From: QHBQ01 sp038230695
GTDB lineage: Bacteria; Chloroflexota; Chloroflexia; QHBQ01
Assembly (NCBI GenBank): GCA_038230695.1
Contig: JBBRMT010000272.1
Coordinates: 1 to 5,892 of the forward strand
Length of the DNA: 5,892 bases
Direction of reading: 5' to 3'
Below are positions 1-5,892 of this stretch, piece by piece; position 1 is the first letter of the stretch, and every line of letters begins with the position of its first letter. Both the position numbers and the translations under genes were made by a program. The notes under the pieces were generated by a model, which worked only from the letters and a program-made list of their open reading frames with translations, did not search any database and was not told the DNA's origin.

Positions 1-1953
<1,953 letters not shown>

Positions 1954-1961
1954 TTGGCTTG

Positions 1962-1968
1962 CACCTTT
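1962..1968 (-). promoter_or_regulatory. Ribosome binding site of lon
   Basis: AAAGGTG on the minus strand sits 8 nt before the GTG at 1953. It decides the start: no comparable site was seen in front of Met49/Met50, where the upstream sequence is GC-rich arginine codons. Confidence 0.7.
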
Positions 1969-1978
1969 CGCGCCGCTC

Positions 1979-2003
1979 GGTTGGCAAATGCTGGGGTTGG
2001 CAA
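1979..2003 (-). repeat. 9-bp direct repeat over the lon transcription start
   Basis: TTGCCAACC (minus strand) occurs twice, at 2003-1995 and 1987-1979, with a 16-bp period. The first copy covers the predicted start of transcription and the second lies in the lon leader. The position would suit a repressor site, but a chance repeat cannot be excluded. Confidence 0.4.
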
Positions 2004-2007
2004 GCTA

Positions 2008-2036
2008 GTTATACCAGATCTGTGTGTGGAAGTAAA
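2008..2036 (-). promoter_or_regulatory. Sigma-70-type promoter for lon
   Basis: On the minus strand, a -35 box TTTACT (2036-2031, 4 of 6 matches to TTGACA) and a -10 box TATAAC (2013-2008, 5 of 6 matches to TATAAT) are separated by exactly 17 bp. The bases just before the -10 are TGG, an extended -10 (TGn) element. Transcription should start near 2001, giving a leader of about 48 nt. This supports lon being transcribed on its own as well as, or instead of, from the upstream ABC genes. It is a housekeeping-type promoter. I saw no CIRCE element (TTAGCACTC-N9-GAGTGCTAA) that would point to HrcA heat-shock control. Confidence 0.7.
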
Positions 2037-2041
2037 CAGGT

Positions 2042-2076
2042 TTATCCACCAATGATAAGAGTCTTGGTGCGGATAA
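2042..2076. promoter_or_regulatory. 11-bp interrupted dyad just upstream of the lon -35 box
   Basis: On the plus strand the left arm is TTATCC-ACCAA (2042-2052) and the right arm TTGGT-GC-GGATAA (2064-2076), around an 11-nt centre. All 11 bases of the left arm pair, with a 2-nt GC bulge on the right. It ends 5 bp from the -35 box, where activators or repressors commonly bind. As RNA it would be a moderate hairpin without a U-tract, so a protein-binding site seems likelier than a terminator. The function is inferred. Confidence 0.45.
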
Positions 2077-2105
2077 CATAAATGGGGCTACCCCAATGGG
2101 CAGCC
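2076..2105 (-). terminator. Probable terminator hairpin after the ABC ATPase gene
   Basis: In minus-strand RNA, GGCUGCCC (2105-2098) pairs with GGGUAGCC (2093-2086) around an AUUG tetraloop. This is a continuous 8-bp stem including one G-U wobble. It begins 38 nt after the ATPase stop and is followed by CCAUUUAUGU, a weak U-rich tail. On the plus strand the wobble becomes an A-C mismatch, so the structure favours minus-strand transcripts, agreeing with gene direction. The weak tail keeps this tentative. A competing 5-bp hairpin (TGGGG-CTA-CCCCA, 2083-2095) overlaps it. Confidence 0.45.
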
Positions 2106-2139
2106 TCAATCTGCAATCTTCGATCTGTAATCTGCAATT
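2105..2139 (-). repeat. Degenerate heptamer repeat array, five units
   Basis: Read on the minus strand, the units are AATTGCA, GATTACA, GATCGAA, GATTGCA and GATTGAG, in strict 7-nt phase with consensus GATTGCA. The array starts 3 bp after the ATPase stop codon and its last unit touches the probable terminator hairpin. Short tandem heptamers of this sort are known from filamentous and photosynthetic bacteria such as cyanobacteria. Here the array is most likely a dispersed intergenic repeat rather than part of a gene. Confidence 0.65.
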
Positions 2140-2142
2140 CCA

Positions 2143-2823
2143 CTAATCCGCCAGCCGTCCATCGCGTAGCTCGATGATGCGACCGGCGTGCGCCGCGATG
2201 TTGGGATCGTGTGTCACCATTACAATCGTCACCCCTTGTTCGCGGTGCAACTCCTCGAATAGCGCCATCAACTCGCCACCCGCCTTGCTGTCCAGGTTGC
2301 CAGTCGGCTCGTCCGCCAGGATCAGATCCGGCTTGTTGATCAGCGCCCGCGCTACCGCTACCCGCTGCTGCTCGCCACCTGATAGCTGGCTGGGCAGATG
2401 GCCGAACCGCCCTGCCAACCCCACCTGGGTCAGCAACTCCTTGGCCCGCTTATCCAGATTGAAGCCCTTGGGCGGGTACGGTATCAGCGGTAGCTTGACG
2501 TTCTCCACCGCGCTGAGTACCGGCACCAGGTTGAACAACTGGAACACCAGCCCCACGGTGCGACGGCGGAAGTCGGCCAGCGCGTCACCGCGCAGCTTCG
2601 CCAACTCCGCGCCGTCTACCACCAGGCTGCCAGCGCTGGGCTGGTCAATCGCGCCTAGCAGGTTGAGCAACGTACTCTTGCCCGACCCGCTCGGCCCCAC
2701 GATGGCAACGAACTCGCCCCGCTCAATCGTCAGGCTGAGGTCGCGCAACGCCGCCACCTGCCGCGTGTCGCCGCCCTCGTAAATCTTGCTCAGGTTGTCG
2801 GCTACTACCATTTGGTCGCTCAT
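2143..2823 (-). CDS. ABC transporter ATPase, LolD/MacB type
   Basis: This 226-residue cytoplasmic ATPase powers the neighbouring permease. All nucleotide-binding motifs are present and in order: A-loop Tyr15, Walker A GPSGSGKST (43-51), Q-loop Gln95 in LVFQLFNLVP, signature LSGGEQQR (147-154), Walker B LILADE with Asp171 and Glu172, D-loop NLDS (176-179), and switch His205 in VTHD. The length, and the sequence LVFQLFNLVPVLSAVENV after Walker A, are typical of the LolD/MacB/FtsE branch, which works with FtsX-type permeases. It is a single ATPase, so it should act as a homodimer. The ATG at 2823 follows AGGAG with a 6-nt gap. The gene is 98 bp downstream of the permease on the same strand, so co-transcription is likely. 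Nothing is missing or broken. The family call is firm; LolD, MacB and export roles cannot be separated from the ATPase alone. Confidence 0.96.
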   Translation of the reverse strand: MSDQMVVADNLSKIYEGGDTRQVAALRDLSLTIERGEFVAIVGPSGSGKSTLLNLLGAIDQPSAGSLVVDGAELAKLRGDALADFRRRTVGLVFQLFNLVPVLSAVENVKLPLIPYPPKGFNLDKRAKELLTQVGLAGRFGHLPSQLSGGEQQRVAVARALINKPDLILADEPTGNLDSKAGGELMALFEELHREQGVTIVMVTHDPNIAAHAGRIIELRDGRLAD

Positions 2824-2826
2824 ATA

Positions 2827-2836
2827 CCTCTCCTTC
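2827..2836 (-). promoter_or_regulatory. Ribosome binding site of the ABC ATPase gene
   Basis: GAAGGAGAGG on the minus strand places AGGAG 6 nt before the ATG at 2823. This is a strong site that settles the start over the internal Met5. Confidence 0.75.
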
Positions 2837-2837
2837 G

Positions 2838-2872
2838 GAATGTAGAATGTAGAATGTAGATTGCAGACTGCC
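2838..2872 (+). repeat. Tandem heptamer repeat, five units, upstream of the ATPase gene
   Basis: Plus-strand units are GAATGTA three times without change, then GATTGCA, then GACTGCC, all in 7-nt phase. The fourth unit equals the consensus of the array at 2105-2139, but the orientation is opposite, so the two arrays form inverted flanks of the ATPase gene. The array ends 2 bp from the ATPase ribosome binding site, so on the mRNA it lies directly upstream of the translation start. Confidence 0.7.
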
Positions 2873-2921
2873 CCCAGTCCAACCCCCCCCCGCCGCGGGA
2901 GGCTGGGAGAGGGTCAGTGCG
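2866..2921. repeat. GC-rich spacer with hairpins and a C9 run between permease and ATPase
   Basis: A perfect 5-bp hairpin GACTG-CCCC-CAGTC lies at 2866-2879. A run of nine C (2883-2891; nine G in the minus transcript) follows. Next comes an inverted repeat in which minus-strand CCUCCC can pair with GGGGGG across GCGGC, or CCCUCUCCC with the G9 run by using G-U pairs. No U-tract follows, so this is not a standard terminator. It may lower or modulate expression of the second gene, or may be a dispersed intergenic element. I saw no promoter in this spacer. Confidence 0.4.
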
Positions 2922-5783
2922 TCACCTTTGCTGCTGCATCACGCTGATTAGCTGCTGGCGCGGGGTGAGCAGGATGGCATACAACGCGCTCAGGCTGCAC
3001 AGCCCCAGCATCGCCACAAGACCCAGCGGCACTACCCACCATGCGGTTAGGATAAGTTCGCTGCGACTTGCCAGCGCCACGGCAACTGCGATAATTGCGC
3101 CGACGAGGCCACCGCTCAAGCCTAGCCACAACCCCTCCCACAGCAGGCTGAGGCGCACCGCCCCCGCCCGCCAACCCACCGCTTGCAGCAGCGCCAACTC
3201 GTGCCTGCGCTCCAGCACGCCGACGGCTAGATGGTCGGCCACCGCCAGCACGCTGATGATGATTGCACTAGCGACCATGATGTAGTGGTAGGGTTGCACC
3301 TCTAGCCCCACAAACTGGCCCAGCAGCGTGACTCTAAGCGTGCCGCTCAATGCCACTAGCGATGCAGTGAGCAGCATCAGCAGGGCAGTGGCAATCGCCA
3401 CCCCACCCGCCGCCAGCAACGCCCGCAAGCGGCGGCGGCTGAGGTTGCGCCAGGCGAAGCCCGCCAGCCCCCGCCAGCCCACTCCGCTGCTGCTGAACAG
3501 CCGTTCGCGTCCGCCTGCCTTCGGCGTGCTGCTGGCGGGTAGCGCCACCTCACCACGCTGCAACAGTTCGGCAATCGGCTGACGCACCACCCACAAAGCC
3601 GGGCCGATGCTTGCCAGCACGTATAGCAGCAGCACCACCCCGCCCACCGCTGCCGCCTGCAATGGTGGCGCGGCCAGCCCCAGCCCTTGCGCGATTAGTA
3701 TCGCCAGCGCAAAGGCGCACAACCCGCCAAGCAATCCGAGGATGCCCGCCTCACCAATCACCAGCGTGGAGATGTCCCGCCTGCGCCAACCCACCGCTTG
3801 CAAGAGCGCCAGTTCGCGCCGTCGGCTGAGGGTGGAGAGCAGCGACTGGCTGATCAGGTAGAGCAAACCAGCCAGGCCGGTGCCGCCCAGCATGAGGAGC
3901 GAAGCGCGGTCAATCCCGCTCTGGATGGTAGCGGCTGCGCCGAGGGTAGTCCACTGCTCCTGAACGTAGCCGAGCGGGGCAACCTTGCCGTCGGGCGAGC
4001 CGGGGATGTAGACCAGCACCTGCTGCGGGCTGGAGCCAGAGACGATGTCCACGTGCAGGCCGGTGGCCTTGATGATCTCGGCAGCGACCGCTTCGACCTT
4101 CTTGACGTTGTCGGGAGTGTAGCGGTCAATGCCCGCCACGCGCACGCGAATGGCATCAATGCAGTTGTCGCCCCGGAAGAAGCGGGCGGCGGCGATGTTA
4201 GTGAGCGCCAGCGGCGGACCGGGAATGAAGGAAGCGGGGTTGATAGTGGGGTGCAGCGTAACCGGCCCGCCTGGTAGCGGGTTGCCGTTGGCATCGCGCA
4301 CCAGCGTGACAGTCGGCGGCTGGTAGATGCCGAGCGGGGCGTAGGTGAGCGGGTCGGGGTTCTTAATCTTGTCGGGTAGCTTGGCAAGGTCGTAGCTGCC
4401 TACTTCGTGGAAGGAGAATGAGCTGCGAAACTGCCCATCAACCATTGGCTGGTAAGGTGGGGCCATTGCTGGCGGTGCCAGTGGCAAGGAGCGGAAGGCG
4501 GTTTCACCAGTGACCGTGATGATGGTTTGAGCGTCAGCCTTCGGTTCAGCAGCAAGCGATATTAGTCCATTGGCAGCAAACTGCGTATGGTAATCTTGAT
4601 AGCTGATTGGCCCCGGCCGGTACGCTTTGTCCATACCTTCCATTGTATAATGCAACCGTGTTGCGTGCGTATCAACGAAAGGTGAGCCATTACGAAGGTC
4701 AATGGCGATGGGGCGCATGAACAATGGCCTAAGCACATCGCCGTAATCCAGAGAAACATTGAGCAGGCTTTTAACAACAGGCAGATGTAGGCTATCGAGG
4801 TATTGGCTTACCTCTGGATAATCTGCATTAAAGCCACCTGTTGCGTTATTTCCTGGTACAAACTCCTGCATTTGCTTGGCCGCTGCCAAAGTATTCGTAT
4901 CAACCATTTGTAGTTTATCCAGCTTAATCGTGGTTGGCAGGCTAATATAGGTGCTGGACGCATAGATGATCGGAATGTTAGGTCCGTCAGGGTTGAGTAT
5001 TCTGTTTCTCGTGTTTTCTTGAAAGGCTTGGTCGGTGTTATCCTGACTCTCGGGCGGGACTCTCTCCGTCGTATAGCCATCGTTATCCGCCAGATAGCCT
5101 CCTGCCACTATTGATTTGTCCAAGCTAGTGAGCTTGCGCTCCGCAGTAGGGTCGATTCCGGCAACCAATGTCCAAGCTACAGGCAAAGAGTTCATTGCGA
5201 AATCAATCGTGCCGTCACCATTGAAACTACCGCTGACTGTAGTCCTTAGAATTACCGGGTTATCCATGTTTTGTGATTGGGTTAGAGGCTGACTAACAGG
5301 CTTAATCGCATAATACTGATTGCTTTTTACCAGGGCTGTACTTTGATAGCCATTTGTCGAACTGAGTGTGATGCTTACATGATAGAGGGATGTAGAGGTT
5401 TGTGGCGGTAGCATGAACATAGCGGTGGAAACTGGACTACGAAAATAGCCAATGGTCGCGATCGGAGCAGCGACTTCGACCCCAGTAATCTGCTCGATTC
5501 TTTTCCAGTCTGCCACGCTGATGCCGGAGTTGCCCACGCTCAGGTAGTTGCTTTCGACCACCCCATATTTCTTCTCAATATCACTTTGGGCATCTTTGGG
5601 CCGTACCAGGATGTCGTATGTACCACGCCAGTGTTCGTCCAGGGTGGTGTTTACGGTGACGATGGCGTTCTGGTTAGCGGAGACGTAGGTAGATAGGCCG
5701 GTGCTGAGGGTGAGTAGGCCAACCAATAGCAGGATGTTGCGGAACGACTGCTTCAGCATGGCCCGAAAGATGTATTTGAACAT
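2922..5783 (-). CDS. FtsX/MacB-family ABC transporter permease with duplicated membrane core
   Basis: This 953-residue inner-membrane protein forms the channel or mechanical part of the transporter driven by the adjacent ATPase. TM1 (about 16-34) is followed by a large extracytoplasmic domain (about 36-628), then TM2-TM4 (629-651, 677-699, 711-733). A second half consists of TM5 (788-812), a loop of only about 20 residues, and TM6-TM8 (834-856, 882-905, 914-938). Each half has the cytoplasmic coupling-helix motif ELALLQAVGWR (657-667 and 862-872), which in this family contacts the ATPase. The extracytoplasmic start (ISVADWKRIEQITGVEV, Trp93) resembles a MacB periplasmic core; its end (AIRVRVAGIDRY, from 544) leads into TM2. 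It has a single Cys (541), so no internal disulfide. The ATG at 5783 is preferred over an upstream in-frame TTG (5879) because AGAGG lies 5 nt before it and the protein then begins like other permeases. Because it carries both halves, one copy probably suffices per ATPase dimer. Substrate unknown; lipoprotein, lipid or peptide export are all possible. Confidence 0.92.
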   Translation of the reverse strand: MFKYIFRAMLKQSFRNILLLVGLLTLSTGLSTYVSANQNAIVTVNTTLDEHWRGTYDILVRPKDAQSDIEKKYGVVESNYLSVGNSGISVADWKRIEQITGVEVAAPIATIGYFRSPVSTAMFMLPPQTSTSLYHVSITLSSTNGYQSTALVKSNQYYAIKPVSQPLTQSQNMDNPVILRTTVSGSFNGDGTIDFAMNSLPVAWTLVAGIDPTAERKLTSLDKSIVAGGYLADNDGYTTERVPPESQDNTDQAFQENTRNRILNPDGPNIPIIYASSTYISLPTTIKLDKLQMVDTNTLAAAKQMQEFVPGNNATGGFNADYPEVSQYLDSLHLPVVKSLLNVSLDYGDVLRPLFMRPIAIDLRNGSPFVDTHATRLHYTMEGMDKAYRPGPISYQDYHTQFAANGLISLAAEPKADAQTIITVTGETAFRSLPLAPPAMAPPYQPMVDGQFRSSFSFHEVGSYDLAKLPDKIKNPDPLTYAPLGIYQPPTVTLVRDANGNPLPGGPVTLHPTINPASFIPGPPLALTNIAAARFFRGDNCIDAIRVRVAGIDRYTPDNVKKVEAVAAEIIKATGLHVDIVSGSSPQQVLVYIPGSPDGKVAPLGYVQEQWTTLGAAATIQSGIDRASLLMLGGTGLAGLLYLISQSLLSTLSRRRELALLQAVGWRRRDISTLVIGEAGILGLLGGLCAFALAILIAQGLGLAAPPLQAAAVGGVVLLLYVLASIGPALWVVRQPIAELLQRGEVALPASSTPKAGGRERLFSSSGVGWRGLAGFAWRNLSRRRLRALLAAGGVAIATALLMLLTASLVALSGTLRVTLLGQFVGLEVQPYHYIMVASAIIISVLAVADHLAVGVLERRHELALLQAVGWRAGAVRLSLLWEGLWLGLSGGLVGAIIAVAVALASRSELILTAWWVVPLGLVAMLGLCSLSALYAILLTPRQQLISVMQQQR
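3169..3201 (-). repeat. Second copy of the intragenic coupling-helix repeat
   Basis: Bases 3169-3187 are identical to 3784-3802 (19 bp), and the match continues imperfectly to 3201 (compare 3816). Both copies encode ELALLQAVGWR in the permease. This marks the internal duplication of the membrane core at the DNA level. Confidence 0.85.
3784..3816 (-). repeat. First copy of the intragenic coupling-helix repeat
   Basis: This is the partner of 3169-3201, 615 bp apart and in the same orientation and reading frame. It could allow in-frame deletion of one membrane half by recombination (205 codons). Confidence 0.85.
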
Positions 5784-5788
5784 GGAAT

Positions 5789-5793
5789 CCTCT
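5789..5793 (-). promoter_or_regulatory. Ribosome binding site of the permease gene
   Basis: AGAGG on the minus strand, 5 nt before the ATG at 5783. It is moderate in strength but decides the start against the TTG at 5879, which has no visible ribosome binding site. Confidence 0.6.
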
Positions 5794-5801
5794 ACTTTCT
5801 T

Positions 5802-5807
5802 GTTATA
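5802..5807 (-). promoter_or_regulatory. Possible -10 box for the permease-ATPase operon
   Basis: TATAAC on the minus strand is the same hexamer as in the lon promoter. It would give a start near 5795 and a leader of about 12 nt. The sequence 17 bp upstream (ATCCTG) is a poor -35, and there is no TGn extension. The real promoter may therefore lie off the right edge, or an activator may be needed. Confidence 0.3.
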
Positions 5808-5892
5808 GTAAGATGCGTCACCGACAGGATGCCGATAGCGGTTACTGTTCCAAAGTGTACGTGTTCCACTTGCCACCAATGTAGTGCAGGAT
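5808..5892. other. Upstream flank of the permease, no gene seen
   Basis: The permease frame stays open to the right edge, but nothing in it looks like conserved protein. No start with a ribosome binding site was seen on either strand. The only structure noted is a 5-bp palindrome (AAGTG/CACTT, 5853-5871), which is too weak to call. Confidence 0.4.

Noticed and set aside
1954..2142. CIRCE heat-shock operator in front of lon
   Set aside because: Looked for TTAGCACTC-N9-GAGTGCTAA; neither arm is present.
2174..2782. 202-codon open frame on the plus strand
   Set aside because: Lies fully antisense to the complete ABC ATPase; composition is Ser/Arg/Pro-rich, as in frame shadows.
2838..2872. Possible CRISPR array
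   Set aside because: Units are only 7 nt with no spacers, and no cas genes are nearby. It is a simple tandem repeat.
3798..4277. 159-codon open frame on the plus strand, with other plus-strand frames at 2917-3861
   Set aside because: Antisense to the permease, with no ribosome binding site or domain seen. High GC keeps many frames open.
5853..5871. Palindrome AAGTG/CACTT upstream of the permease
   Set aside because: Only 5 bp per arm with a 9-nt centre, which is expected by chance; it has no match to a known operator.
5784..5879. TTG-initiated 32-residue extension of the permease
   Set aside because: No ribosome binding site before the TTG. The extension is polar and would delay the N-terminal membrane helix, and it contains the possible -10 box. 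The ATG at 5783 has a better context.

Overview
The window reads almost entirely from the minus strand and holds three genes. In transcription order (right to left) they are a large FtsX/MacB-family ABC permease (5783-2922), its partner ABC ATPase (2823-2143), and the first 651 codons of an ATP-dependent Lon protease (from 1953 off the left edge). The many other open frames are antisense or out-of-frame shadows, as expected in GC-rich coding DNA.

Organism: GC-rich bacterial DNA. The short intergenic spaces carry degenerate heptamer repeats built on GATTGCA. This, with a Lon that has a charged N-terminal extension, makes Chloroflexota (Chloroflexia-like) my best guess. It is only a moderate-confidence inference, because no rRNA or other phylogenetic marker is present.

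Region by region: 5784-5892 is the leader of the permease, with a Shine-Dalgarno-like site and a possible -10 box. 2922-5783 encodes a 953-residue permease made of two FtsX-type membrane halves, only the first of which carries a large (about 590-residue) extracytoplasmic domain. 2824-2921 is a spacer with a heptamer repeat, two small inverted repeats and a C9/G9 homopolymer. 2143-2823 is a complete LolD/MacB-type ATPase. 1954-2142 is the densest non-coding segment. It holds a second heptamer repeat, a hairpin that pairs fully only in minus-strand RNA (probable terminator), an 11-bp dyad, a good sigma-70-type promoter with an extended -10, a 9-bp direct repeat over the predicted transcription start, and the lon ribosome binding site. 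1-1953 encodes the Lon N-terminal domain and the whole AAA+ module. The Ser/Lys protease domain lies outside the window.

How they work together: the permease and ATPase almost certainly form one transporter, in which the fused two-half permease supplies both membrane halves and the ATPase dimerises. The substrate cannot be read from the sequence. lon appears to be a separate transcription unit that merely follows the transporter genes.

I do not see a clearly new system. The most unusual points are the sharp GC drop inside the permease's extracytoplasmic domain, the lopsided duplication of that permease, the inverted heptamer arrays flanking the ATPase gene, and the layered control signals in front of lon.
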